A stretch of 32,555 nt of DNA. Origin: DAOVQB01 sp023128935. GTDB lineage: Bacteria > Eisenbacteria > RBG-16-71-46 > CAIMUX01 > WJJG01. Numbering within the stretch: position 1 is the first letter of the stretch; every line of letters begins with the position of its first letter. Positions 1 to 7,547 of the stretch are shown here, piece after piece. The stretch covers positions 1 through 32,555 of the forward strand of contig DAOVQB010000027.1 in assembly GCA_030628905.1 (NCBI GenBank). The letters are read 5' to 3'. Both the position numbers and the translations under genes were made by a program. The notes beneath the pieces were generated by a model. The model had not been told where the DNA came from, did not search any database, and was given only the letters and a program-made list of their open reading frames with translations.

Positions 1-204
1 CAGGATTCGGTTGGGCCACTCTAAGCCATTTATACGGTGGAAGTTATTGATCTGGCCGGAGTCCTTACTCTATCAACTTTGACCCCACGACTGGCCCCCT
101 TTCGTCCAATTTCTGACTCTGAGCTTGTCTTTCTAGGAGGAGCTGAACCGCCCCTCGATGCCGCTCACGGTGCTGAAAACGCGAGTGGCTGCTCATAGAA
201 GCCC

Positions 205-1809
205 TCATTCAGCAACACCCACCATGGCGCGGCCTACGGATGCCAGATCCAGTTCCGCGCGTGGAACCATCTCACCCAAGCGTCCACGATAGATGACGGC
301 CACGCGATCCGAGAGGGCCAGGATTTCATCCAAGTCGGCGGAGAAGAGCAGCACGCTGCCTCCACGCTCCCGGAACTCGCGGAGCATCTGATGCAGGAAG
401 GCGGTGCTGACCAAATCGATTCCGCGCGTCGGCTGGCAGGCCACTAGTACGCTGCGGCCTCGTGACATCTCCCGCGCGCAGAGAACCTTCTGCTGGTTGC
501 CGCCGCTGAGGGCATCGGCTGGCGCCTCCGGATCCGCCGGGTCGATGCGGAAACGCCGCAGAATCGGCATGGCCCAAGCCCGCGCGCTCTGGTGCGCATA
601 CCAATAGGGTCGCGCGAATGCAACCTCTCCGGTGCGGCCCATGAGCAGATTCTCCCAAAGCCGAAAGGTGCCGATGAGGCCCTCGCTGCTCCGATCCTCC
701 GGGATGAGGGCGGGGCGCCTCTCTGGCGCAACGCGCTCGAGCGCCTCAAACCAGACGCGGCCGACGCGAAGCCTGCCCTGCGAGAAGCGCCGCAGACCAG
801 AGACGACTTCCGCCAGCTCCCGCTGGCCATTTCCGGCAACCCCAGCCACGCCAAGGATCTCGCTGGCGCCCACGCTCAAGGAGACATCCTGGAGTAGCGG
901 CCGGTCGCCCGGCCCGAGGAGGCCCAGATCCCGAGTCTCGAGGCCCATCATGTCATCCGACGCTTCACCCGCCACTTCCCGGGATCGTGCTTCCCGGGCG
1001 CCCCGCGGCACTGCCAGCTCACCTCCTGCCTCACCCTCCCGCGGCCCGGCGGCGATGCCATCGCTGCACTGGTCGCCCATGATCCACCGCACCAGCCGGT
1101 CTCGATTGATCTCCTGCCCCTCCGCCTCTCCCACAACCCTCCCGCGGCGCAAGACCGTTACCCTGTCTGCGATCTCGAGCACTTCGGGTAGCTTGTGTGT
1201 AATGAACACAATGGTCCGTCCTTCCTCGCGGAAGCGGCGCAGGATCCCAAAGAGCGATGCAACCTCAGGCGGTGCCAGCACGGCGGTCGGCTCGTCGCAG
1301 ATCAGGAGCCGCACCCCGCGGTAGAGCATCCGCGCGATCTCTACGCGCTGGCGTCCGCCCACGCCCAACGAGTCGACGCGGGCCTTTGGATCCAGATCGA
1401 AGCCATAGCTCTGGAAGAGACCTTTCAGATCCCGAGCGAGCTGCTCACGAGGAAGGCGGCGAAGCCCGCGCATTCCCGGGGCCCCCAGGACAACGTTCTC
1501 CAGCACGGTCATCGTTGGCACGAGCATGAAGTGTTGGTGAATCATCCCGATCCCGCGCTCGAGAGCTTGCGCCGGTGAGGAGATCGCAACCGGGCGACCA
1601 TCGATCAGTGTGCGCCCGTCATCGCAGCGGAGCAGGCCATAGAGGATGCGCATCAAGGTTGATTTCCCAGCGCCGTTTTCTCCCACGAGCGCGTGGATGG
1701 AGGCAGGGATCAGCGTCAGATCGATATTGTCATTGGCCAGGGTTCTGCCGAAGCGGCGCGTCACCCCTTCCATGCTGACTTGCGGGGCCCGCGAATGCTC
1801 GGTTGTCAT
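205..1809 (-). CDS. Nucleoside/sugar-type ABC importer ATPase (two fused ATPase domains)
   Basis: Predicted to power uptake of nucleosides across the inner membrane together with the BMP-family binding protein just upstream. The 534 residues hold two ABC domains, as in the YufO/RbsA family. Domain 1 has an intact Walker A (GENGAGKST, residues 43-51), a variant signature (LGVGGRQ) and Walker B followed by DEPTAVLAP. Domain 2 (after about residue 290) has a degenerate P-loop (AGVAGNGQREL), a good signature (LSGGNQQK) and CQPTRGID in place of the Walker B acidic pair; this asymmetry is normal in the family. A roughly 40-residue Gly/Ala/Arg-rich linker separates the domains. The ATG follows AAGGTG at 8 bases. 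It is the last gene of the salvage operon in the window. Permease genes, which usually follow, are not seen in the remaining 204 bases. Substrate class is inferred from context. Confidence 0.9.
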   Translation of the reverse strand: MTTEHSRAPQVSMEGVTRRFGRTLANDNIDLTLIPASIHALVGENGAGKSTLMRILYGLLRCDDGRTLIDGRPVAISSPAQALERGIGMIHQHFMLVPTMTVLENVVLGAPGMRGLRRLPREQLARDLKGLFQSYGFDLDPKARVDSLGVGGRQRVEIARMLYRGVRLLICDEPTAVLAPPEVASLFGILRRFREEGRTIVFITHKLPEVLEIADRVTVLRRGRVVGEAEGQEINRDRLVRWIMGDQCSDGIAAGPREGEAGGELAVPRGAREARSREVAGEASDDMMGLETRDLGLLGPGDRPLLQDVSLSVGASEILGVAGVAGNGQRELAEVVSGLRRFSQGRLRVGRVWFEALERVAPERRPALIPEDRSSEGLIGTFRLWENLLMGRTGEVAFARPYWYAHQSARAWAMPILRRFRIDPADPEAPADALSGGNQQKVLCAREMSRGRSVLVACQPTRGIDLVSTAFLHQMLREFRERGGSVLLFSADLDEILALSDRVAVIYRGRLGEMVPRAELDLASVGRAMVGVAE

Positions 1810-1895
1810 CAGCTCAGCACCTTATGACTCAGCAATCGGACTGTCTCGCCACATAGGATTTGCACCAGAGGAGTCTGCCATTGCAATGTCGCGCC

Positions 1896-2969
1896 TTATT
1901 TGATCGGCACTGTGATAGAGCCAGCTACAATCGCATCCCGAATCCCGTCCAGGCGCGCAACGATCTCCGGGGTTAGCCACTGCTCATTGCTTTCATTCCG
2001 AATGTACCCCACGGCTCCCTCGCGGAGCCCCAACACGAGCACCCCGCCCTCGAAACTGCCTTCGATAGTGCGTCTAATTTGCTCGAATACAGCAAGATCC
2101 ACATTCTTTATCATGCTGGTCAAGATCAGGCCCGGGGCTTCTGCCGACTGATCGGCATCCACCCCGATCGCCAGCTTGTCTTTCTCACGCGCTGCTTCAA
2201 ACACGCCCAGGCCTGTCGATCCCGACGCGTGGAAGATAATGTCGGCACCCTGCTCGTACTGGGCCAGCCCAAGCTCCTTGCCCTTCGAGGGGTTCTTGAA
2301 TGCCATGTCGGTGACGCCGGCATAGTTGACCATGACCCTCATCCCGGGGTTCACATGCAGCGCCCCTGCTCGATAGCCGGCTTCAAACTTATGAATGAGC
2401 GGGATATCCATGCCGCCCACGAAACCGATCACACCGGTCTCCGAAACCATGGCGGCCATGGCTCCCACCATGAAGGAGCCTTCCTCCTCGCGGAATTTCA
2501 GGCCCACCAGATTGGCCGGCACGCTGTCGCCTTCAGTCCAGGTGTAGTCGATGCAGATAAAATACTTGTCGGGGAAGTCCTCGGCCACGGCGCGGATGTC
2601 GTCTGTGAAGAGGAATCCGACGCCGATGATAAGCTCCGCATCACCCTGCGCAAATAGCCGCAGCGCCCCCTCGCGCTCAGAACTCTGCGTTGGCTCGAAG
2701 TACTCGAAGCTGATCCCCACTTCATCATGTGCTCGCATCAGTCCAGCGTATGCAAGATCGTTGAAGGATTTGTCGCCGAGCCCCCCGACGTCAAAGACCA
2801 GGCCCACGTGCAGGACGCCCCTCTGATGGCCATCATCTCCGCCGCCGCAGCCGGCAAGCAGCGCAAAACCCAGGCAGGCTGTTGCGGCAAGCAGCACGAC
2901 TAAACCGTGCATGGCTACGCTAGCGCGCGGATGCGCCCGGATCTCCCGGACAGCGCCTGTCATCGGCAT
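1896..2969 (-). CDS. BMP-family nucleoside-binding lipoprotein of an ABC importer
   Basis: Periplasmic, membrane-anchored substrate-binding protein of the BmpA/Med/TmpC (PnrA-like) family, which binds purine or other nucleosides. A hydrophobic segment ends in the lipobox LLAGC (Cys at about residue 41), followed by a Gly/Asp-rich tether. The family start VGLVFDVGGLGDKSFND and the later VIGFVGGMDIP and IIFHASGSTGLGVFEAA motifs are visible. The reading frame can be extended to a GTG at 2987 that overlaps the end of the thymidine kinase gene, but the ATG at 2969 lies 6 bases after a perfect AAGGAG, so that start was chosen (357 residues). The ATPase gene follows after 86 bases. Being inside a kinase operon supports a nucleoside as ligand; which nucleoside cannot be read from the sequence. 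Confidence 0.92.
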   Translation of the reverse strand: MPMTGAVREIRAHPRASVAMHGLVVLLAATACLGFALLAGCGGGDDGHQRGVLHVGLVFDVGGLGDKSFNDLAYAGLMRAHDEVGISFEYFEPTQSSEREGALRLFAQGDAELIIGVGFLFTDDIRAVAEDFPDKYFICIDYTWTEGDSVPANLVGLKFREEEGSFMVGAMAAMVSETGVIGFVGGMDIPLIHKFEAGYRAGALHVNPGMRVMVNYAGVTDMAFKNPSKGKELGLAQYEQGADIIFHASGSTGLGVFEAAREKDKLAIGVDADQSAEAPGLILTSMIKNVDLAVFEQIRRTIEGSFEGGVLVLGLREGAVGYIRNESNEQWLTPEIVARLDGIRDAIVAGSITVPIK

Positions 2970-2983
2970 GTTCATCTCCTTGC

Positions 2984-3646
2984 TCACAGCAACCCTCTAT
3001 CCGGATCCTCGTCTGCCACCTTCTTGCGCGCAGTTGGTTGCTTGGTAGTTAACTTTTTGGCGGGTTCCGCAAACAGCTCCGGTTCCTCGGGAGCCTCATA
3101 GCAGCGGCGGCAACGGGGCTCGTAGGCCTCGATTCCGCCCACGAGGATCCGGTCGCCGCCCCGCACGAGTCGCTGTGTGCGGCAGGCAGGATTGCCACAA
3201 ACCACACAGACCGCATGCGTCTTCGTGATGTACTCGGCTACCGCGAGCAGCTCCGGCACCGGCTCAAACGGACGCCCACAGTAGTCCGTGTCGAGACCTG
3301 CCGCAATCACACGTGTTCCCCCTCGGGCCAGCTGCTGGCAGACATCAACGATCGTGCGGTCGAAGAACTGAACCTCGTCGATCCCGAGCACCTGAGCGTC
3401 GCGCCCCAGTTCCAGGATCTCGCGCGGATGGCGGACAGGCACGGAGGGGATACTGATGCGGTCATGGGTGACGATCTCATCGGAGTCGTAGCGGTCATCC
3501 ATAACGGGCTTGAAGATGGCGACACGCTGCTTGGCAATCTGCGCGCGCCGCAGCCTGCGGATCAGCTCTTCGGTCTTGCCGCTGAACATGCCGCCGCAGA
3601 CAACCTCAATCCATCCGGTTCCCTGCGGTGTTCCATAGGTCATCAT
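2984..3646 (-). CDS. tdk: Thymidine kinase, type II (TK1-like)
   Basis: Phosphorylates thymidine (and deoxyuridine) with ATP in the cytoplasm for dTTP salvage. The P-loop GGMFSGKT is at residues 18-25, the lasso/catalytic segment GIDEVQFFD has the expected Glu at 92, and the structural zinc site is formed by C148/C151 (CVVC) and C180/C183 (CRRC). The C-terminal 30 residues are a charged tail (EPELFAEPAKK and onward) of no assigned function. Length 220 is a little above the usual 190-200. The start ATGATGA overlaps the uridine kinase stop by 4 bases, suggesting translational coupling. Position between uridine kinase and the nucleoside-binding lipoprotein fits a salvage operon. Confidence 0.95.
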   Translation of the reverse strand: MMTYGTPQGTGWIEVVCGGMFSGKTEELIRRLRRAQIAKQRVAIFKPVMDDRYDSDEIVTHDRISIPSVPVRHPREILELGRDAQVLGIDEVQFFDRTIVDVCQQLARGGTRVIAAGLDTDYCGRPFEPVPELLAVAEYITKTHAVCVVCGNPACRTQRLVRGGDRILVGGIEAYEPRCRRCYEAPEEPELFAEPAKKLTTKQPTARKKVADEDPDRGLL

Positions 3647-4446
3647 CCTGCAGCCCCCGTCCCTGCTGCGAGGATCGAGCGGATCTTGGTCACCAGCAGA
3701 TCGATGGCCACCGTATTATGGCCACCCTCTGGGACGATCACATCCGCGTAGCGCTTTGAAGGTTCGATGAATTGCAGGTGCATGGGCCGTACGCTGTTCT
3801 CATATTGTTCCAGTACTGACTCCAGGGTTCGGCCGCGTTCATTGACATCTCGCCGGATACGGCGCAGGAGACGTATGTCGGGATCGGTATCGATGTAGAC
3901 CTTTATGTCCATGAGGGCCCGCAACAGCGGGTCATAGAGCAGAAGGATGCCCTCCAGGATGATGATCTGGCATCCTGATATCGGAATCGTCTTCTTTAGT
4001 CGCAGGTGGCGCTTGAAATCATAGACGGGCAACTCTATGCCGCCCCCCCCAAGCAGGCGCCGCACGTGGGTGTAGAGCAGTTCCTTGTCGAACGCGTCTG
4101 GGTGGTCGAAGTTCTCCTTCTTGCGCTCCTCCAGCGATAAGCCGCTCAAATTCCTGTAGTAAGAATCCTGCTTGATGACCACCACTTTGCCTGTGCCCAG
4201 CTCCGTCCCAATCCGGTCTGCCACCATCGTCTTGCCCGAGGCGGTGCCACCTGCCACCCCAATCAGCACTCGCCGAGACCCCACTTGCTCACGGTCCGAC
4301 GCCGACCAAACCTGTTGCCTATCGCGAGAGCGGTGCCCCGCCTTGGAGTCCATTGAGGCCTTGCGGACTTTGGACAGATGGGCGGTCTTAGATGCCTTGG
4401 AGGCTCTCGCGCCCACCGAAGTCTTCGATCTGCCTGAGGCCTTCAC
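3643..4446 (-). CDS. udk: Uridine kinase with a basic N-terminal extension
   Basis: Phosphorylates uridine and cytidine to UMP and CMP. The kinase core begins with IGVAGGTASGKT (P-loop at about residues 66-73 from the chosen start), followed by VVIKQDSYYRNL, ENFDHPDAFD and YDFKRHLR, all typical of the Udk/PRK family, and IILEGILLLYDP. The start is uncertain. The frame is open from a TTG at 4470; the GTG at 4446 has GGGAGG 11 bases upstream, and an ATG at 4353 has only AAGG. Codons before the core have G or C in the third position mostly, as in coding sequence, so a real extension of about 60 Ser/Lys/Arg/Ala-rich residues is favoured; the family normally starts close to the P-loop. It overlaps tdk by 4 bases. 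Confidence 0.9.
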   Translation of the reverse strand: MKASGRSKTSVGARASKASKTAHLSKVRKASMDSKAGHRSRDRQQVWSASDREQVGSRRVLIGVAGGTASGKTMVADRIGTELGTGKVVVIKQDSYYRNLSGLSLEERKKENFDHPDAFDKELLYTHVRRLLGGGGIELPVYDFKRHLRLKKTIPISGCQIIILEGILLLYDPLLRALMDIKVYIDTDPDIRLLRRIRRDVNERGRTLESVLEQYENSVRPMHLQFIEPSKRYADVIVPEGGHNTVAIDLLVTKIRSILAAGTGAAG

Positions 4447-4489
4447 GGTCCTGGATTCCTCCCTCGCCAACGTACGCGCGTAGCGAAGC

Positions 4490-5158
4490 CTAGTGAGGAG
4501 TCGGAGCTAGCTCGACACCCCGTGGGTGCGCCTCCTCGTAGATCCGCCTGATGATCCCATCCAATACCCTGCGCCCAGGTGGGTAGCGCATGTCCTCAGT
4601 ATCTATTTCGACAACTGGACAACGAGCCTTCATCCGCGGAACCCAATCCCTGTAGGCCGACTCGAGCTGCTCGAGATAGGCCATCTCAATACCCGCTTCA
4701 CAGGATCTGCCGCGCGTGGCTATCCGTCGGCGCAGCGTCTCCGGACTGGCCTTCAGGTAGATCAGCAGTCCGGGAGGCGCCAGGTAGTCCACCATTTCCC
4801 GGAACAGAGCAATGTAGGCATCGAAATCCCGGTGATCCATCTCGCCACGCTCATGGAGCACACGCGCGAACACCTCCCCGTCTTCGTAGATCGTACGATC
4901 CTGTATAAAGGGTTGACCGAGACGATTCATCCGCTTCTGGACCTTGAAGCGCTCGGCCAGGAAGTAGATCTGCAGGTGGAAGGCCCAGCGCTGCATGTCC
5001 GCGTAGAATGGCTCCAGATAGGGGTTCTGCATCACGGGCTCGTAGTAGACCTCCAGACCCATCAGGCGCCCCAAACGCTCGGCAAAGAGTGACTTGCCGA
5101 CGCCAATGTTGCCACAGATGCTCACAAAGAAGATCTCCGGGATATGATGATGAGTCAT
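4490..5158 (-). CDS. Deoxynucleoside kinase (dGK/dAK/dCK family)
   Basis: Predicted to phosphorylate deoxyadenosine, deoxyguanosine or deoxycytidine using ATP. P-loop GNIGVGKS lies at residues 16-23, the substrate-site segment YEPVMQNPYLEPFYADMQRWAF at 39-60, the DR motif in FIQDRTIYEDGEVFA at 87-88, and the arginine-rich lid RRRIATRGRSCEAGI at about 143-157. These are the hallmarks of the bacterial deoxyadenosine/deoxyguanosine kinase family. A longer frame opens at 5266, but the ATG at 5158 follows GGAGAGGAGGAAG directly, one of the strongest ribosome binding sites in the window, giving 222 residues, normal for the family. It lies 43 bases after hpt and 43 before the chosen udk start. Which base it prefers is not readable. 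Confidence 0.92.
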   Translation of the reverse strand: MTHHHIPEIFFVSICGNIGVGKSLFAERLGRLMGLEVYYEPVMQNPYLEPFYADMQRWAFHLQIYFLAERFKVQKRMNRLGQPFIQDRTIYEDGEVFARVLHERGEMDHRDFDAYIALFREMVDYLAPPGLLIYLKASPETLRRRIATRGRSCEAGIEMAYLEQLESAYRDWVPRMKARCPVVEIDTEDMRYPPGRRVLDGIIRRIYEEAHPRGVELAPTPH

Positions 5159-5201
5159 CTTCCTCCTCTCCCACCCGGTGCAGGCGGCAAGCCTGGAAAG
5201 G

Positions 5202-5768
5202 CTATGGGATGTGAACGCTGCCGTGCCCCGCGCGCGCAGAATCGGCTGCCTTGATATCACCGTCATCCATCACTGCAATGAAAGACAGTTCCCGGAAACG
5301 CTCGGCATAGTCGAGCCCGTATCCGATCACGAACTTGTCGTCGATCTCGAATCCGACATAGTCGACGTAGACCTTGCGCTCCCGCGGTACCCGCTTGTCG
5401 AGCAACGTGGCAATCGATAGACTGCGCGGGTTTCTGGAGAGCAGATTCTTGCGCAGGTAGGAAAGCGAGAGCCCGCTGTCGATAATATCTTCTACGATTA
5501 AGACATCGCGCCCGGAGATGTCATGGTCCAGGTCCTTGAGCATGCGCACAGTGCCAGAAGAGGAAATCCCCGTGGCGTAGCTGGAGATCGAGACGAAGTC
5601 CACCTCGTGATCGAGGTCAAGCTGGCGCATCAGATCTGCCAGGAAGAAGGTGGACCCCTTGAGGATACCGATCAAAACCGGGGACTTGCCCTGGAAATCG
5701 CGCGATATGGAGCGAGCCATCTCCTTGACCTTCTCCTGGATCTGGATCTCGGATAGCAAAACCTTCAT
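5202..5768 (-). CDS. hpt: Hypoxanthine(-guanine) phosphoribosyltransferase
   Basis: Joins hypoxanthine or guanine to PRPP to form IMP or GMP. The PRPP-binding loop VLIVEDIIDSGLSL is at residues 89-102 with the acidic pair E93-D94, preceded by the LIGILKGSTFFLADL segment and followed by KRVPRERKVYVDYVGFEI and DKFVIGYGLDYAERFR, all strongly conserved in bacterial Hpt. The frame runs upstream to 5954, but the ATG at 5768 has GGAGGA six bases ahead and gives 188 residues, the usual size; the extra N-terminal residues would also cover the promoter. First gene of the leftward salvage operon. A TATAAT box lies about 65 bases upstream of the start. Confidence 0.95.
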   Translation of the reverse strand: MKVLLSEIQIQEKVKEMARSISRDFQGKSPVLIGILKGSTFFLADLMRQLDLDHEVDFVSISSYATGISSSGTVRMLKDLDHDISGRDVLIVEDIIDSGLSLSYLRKNLLSRNPRSLSIATLLDKRVPRERKVYVDYVGFEIDDKFVIGYGLDYAERFRELSFIAVMDDGDIKAADSARAGHGSVHIP

Positions 5769-5834
5769 ATTTGTCCTCCGCGACCGGATCTGCGGGCATC
5801 GCATCCCGCACACGTGACCTGGGGAACATTTTGT

Positions 5835-5840
5835 ATTATA
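5835..5840 (-). promoter_or_regulatory. Consensus -10 box for the hpt salvage operon
   Basis: On the minus strand TATAAT reads from 5840 to 5835, inside an AT-rich island (TGTATATAATACAAAAT) that stands out in GC-rich DNA. At 16-18 bases upstream there is no hexamer resembling TTGACA (the candidates are ATGGCC, GATGGC and AGATGG), so the promoter may depend on an activator or on the nearby repeats. The start site would fall near 5828, giving a leader of about 60 bases before hpt. Confidence 0.55.
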
Positions 5841-5845
5841 TACAC

Positions 5846-5889
5846 ATCCAGCCAATGGCCATCTGACCGACAGATCCAGCCAATGGCCA
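5846..5889. repeat. Two 16-bp direct repeats at the hpt promoter, possible operator
   Basis: The 16-mer ATCCAGCCAATGGCCA occurs exactly at 5846-5861 and again at 5874-5889, 28 bp from start to start; both are followed by a CTG after two differing bases. The copies lie immediately upstream of the hpt -10 box, over the -35 region and one step further up. A regulator binding site for the divergent salvage genes is an inference from position. Confidence 0.7.
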
Positions 5890-5931
5890 GCTGCCCGTTG
5901 GGCAAGGAGTATCGAGGCGGCCGGGCAGCTG
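5888..5931. repeat. 10-bp inverted repeat in the divergent salvage intergenic region
   Basis: CAGCTGCCCG (5888-5897) and CGGGCAGCTG (5922-5931) are perfect inverted copies separated by 24 bases. The pair abuts the direct repeats, about halfway between the hpt and deaminase starts. It has no T-run and no gene ends nearby, so a terminator role is unlikely; operator or transcript hairpin are both possible. The rest of the 299-base gap (5769-6067) has only a weak rightward -10 candidate, TATGAT at 5971-5976, without a matching -35. Confidence 0.6.
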
Positions 5932-6067
5932 TCAAGACCAAAGCCCGCATCCAACTGTGCGCTTGGGCGTATGATTACATTCCGACTGAGCGTAGGGATG
6001 CAACCTCGGGAAGCTGGCGAGAAATAGAGCCAGCCCTGAGGGCATGGAACTCAAAGCCGGAGGTGAG

Positions 6068-7447
6068 ATGCAAGCGAACTCGCTCGATGGCGCGATGCTT
6101 AGGCAGCATTGGCCTATGAGATGGCGCATGGAAGGCCTGCGCCTCAACACGATGGATGCAGAACGCCGCTGCTTCGATGGATCGATAGAGGTCAGTGGGG
6201 ATCGCATTGTCGCCATCGGGCCCTCGCTCCCCCCTCCGGAAGCCGGGGTCACTGTCATTGACCGCCAGGGATGGACGATGTTCCCGGGCTTCATTCAGGG
6301 CCATGTCCACCTCTGTCAAACGCTGTTTCGTGGCCAGGCGGAAGGTAGATCCCTGGATCTCTGGCTGAGGGAACGCATCTGGCCGTTGGAGGCAGCACAT
6401 ACTCCCCGCAGCCTTGAGGCTTCTGCCAAACTCGGGATAGCCGAGATCTTGCTCCACGGGGCCACAACTGTCCTGGATATGGGCACGGTCCACCACACCG
6501 CGCTGATCGCCCGGGTAGCCGAGCAGATGGGGATTCGGGCCATCCTAGGCAAAGCGCTTATGGATACTGGCCCAGACCTGCCCCGCGGGCTCGCCCAAGA
6601 TCCGCAACAGGCATTTGCCGAGGCGCTGGCGTTGCATGAGGAATGGCACGGGGCATCTGGAGGGCGCATTCGCGTGGCATTCGCCCCTCGCTTCATCCTA
6701 TCGGTTTCCAAATCGCTCTGGGCCATGATCGCCGCCGAGTCAAGGCGCACCGGAATCCTCATCCACACGCACGTCTCCGAGACACCCTGGGAGAATGAAA
6801 CCTGCCAGCGCATGCACGGATCATCTCCCGTCAAGGTCTTGGATCGCTGGGGCATCTTGGACTGCCCCGCGGTTCTGGTGCATGTAATCTGGATTGATGA
6901 GGAAGAACGTGAGATCCTCCGCAGGCGCGGCGTGGCGATCATCCACTGCCCCGGCAGCAACGCCAAGCTGGGCTCCGGGATCGCGGATGTCGTCTCCTTG
7001 CTCCAACTGGGCATACCGGTCGGACTAGGTTCTGACGGGGCCGCATGCAATGATGCGATGTCGATCCCTCTCGAGATGCGACTGGCCGCCCAGCTTCAGA
7101 GCCTGCGGCACGCTCCGGCGCAGCTCAAGCCCGATGCGCCATTGGCCATGGCGACCACCTTGGGTGCCAGGGCGTTGGGTCTGGACAATGAGATCGGCAG
7201 CCTGGAAGAGGGCCGGCGCGCCGACCTGGTGCTCTTTGGCCCCGGCGATTTGGGATGGGCACCGGATCTGCCCGCCCACCATCACCTCACGTTTGGATGC
7301 GCTGGAGAGAGACCGCGCGAGGTTTTCGTGGACGGACACATGCTGGTATCAGATGGTGCTCTCGTGCAAGATGATCTTGAGCGGCTTCGCGCGGAAGCCG
7401 TCATCGAGCGGGCAGCGCTGCTCGAGAGAGCTGCCCTGAAGGAGTAA
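6068..7447 (+). CDS. Amidohydrolase, 5'-deoxyadenosine / MTA-SAH deaminase-like
   Basis: Member of the TrzN/AtzA/MtaD branch of the amidohydrolase superfamily: metal-dependent cytoplasmic deaminases acting on adenine-type nucleosides or related rings. Visible metal and active-site motifs, in order: GHVHLCQTLFRG near the N-terminal third, HTHVSETPWENE, ILVH-type LVHVIWIDEEE, HCPGSNAKLGSGIA and LGSDGAACNDAMS. The composition of the last motifs resembles 5'-deoxyadenosine and S-adenosylhomocysteine deaminases most closely, but guanine deaminase or a chlorohydrolase-type activity cannot be excluded. The ATG at 6068 follows GGAGGTGAG; an in-frame ATG at 6044 has no good ribosome binding site, so 459 residues are preferred. 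It is divergent from hpt and followed after 100 bases by adenosine deaminase. Confidence 0.88.
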   Translation: MQANSLDGAMLRQHWPMRWRMEGLRLNTMDAERRCFDGSIEVSGDRIVAIGPSLPPPEAGVTVIDRQGWTMFPGFIQGHVHLCQTLFRGQAEGRSLDLWLRERIWPLEAAHTPRSLEASAKLGIAEILLHGATTVLDMGTVHHTALIARVAEQMGIRAILGKALMDTGPDLPRGLAQDPQQAFAEALALHEEWHGASGGRIRVAFAPRFILSVSKSLWAMIAAESRRTGILIHTHVSETPWENETCQRMHGSSPVKVLDRWGILDCPAVLVHVIWIDEEEREILRRRGVAIIHCPGSNAKLGSGIADVVSLLQLGIPVGLGSDGAACNDAMSIPLEMRLAAQLQSLRHAPAQLKPDAPLAMATTLGARALGLDNEIGSLEEGRRADLVLFGPGDLGWAPDLPAHHHLTFGCAGERPREVFVDGHMLVSDGALVQDDLERLRAEAVIERAALLERAALKE

Positions 7448-7456
7448 AACCACACC

Positions 7457-7478
7457 GGCGTGCCAGGCCCGGCACGCC
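7457..7478 (+). other. Stem-loop between the two deaminase genes
   Basis: GGCGTGCC and GGCACGCC form a perfect 8-bp stem around a six-base loop (AGGCCC), nine bases after the stop of the upstream deaminase gene. No T-run follows, so this is not a standard intrinsic terminator; it could protect or process the bicistronic transcript. Confidence 0.5.
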
Positions 7479-7498
7479 TGGAGTGCAGGATCGCTCCT

Positions 7499-7514
7499 GG
7501 AGGTTAGCACCTCC
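7499..7514 (+). other. GGAGGT/ACCTCC hairpin upstream of adenosine deaminase
   Basis: GGAGGTTAGCACCTCC is a perfect 6-bp stem with a four-base loop. Its left arm equals a full Shine-Dalgarno sequence and its right arm the anti-Shine-Dalgarno sequence. No start codon is placed to use the left arm; the real ribosome binding site of the next gene (GCGAGGAAA) is about 25 bases further on. Function unknown. Confidence 0.45.
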
Positions 7515-7547
7515 TCGAACCGGCCGACTTGAAGAGCGAGGAAAACT

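Noticed and set aside
1..204. Possible gene or permease fragment at the left edge
   Set aside because: Only a 20-codon minus-strand frame (stop near 134) with no similarity I recognise; no coding signal or clear terminator.
632..1324. 230-residue open frame on the plus strand within the ABC ATPase gene
   Set aside because: Shadow frame of high-GC coding sequence; the minus-strand product has all ABC motifs.
5769..5954. N-terminal extension of Hpt
   Set aside because: The extension would cover the -10 box and direct repeats, lacks conservation-like sequence, and a strong ribosome binding site stands before ATG 5768.
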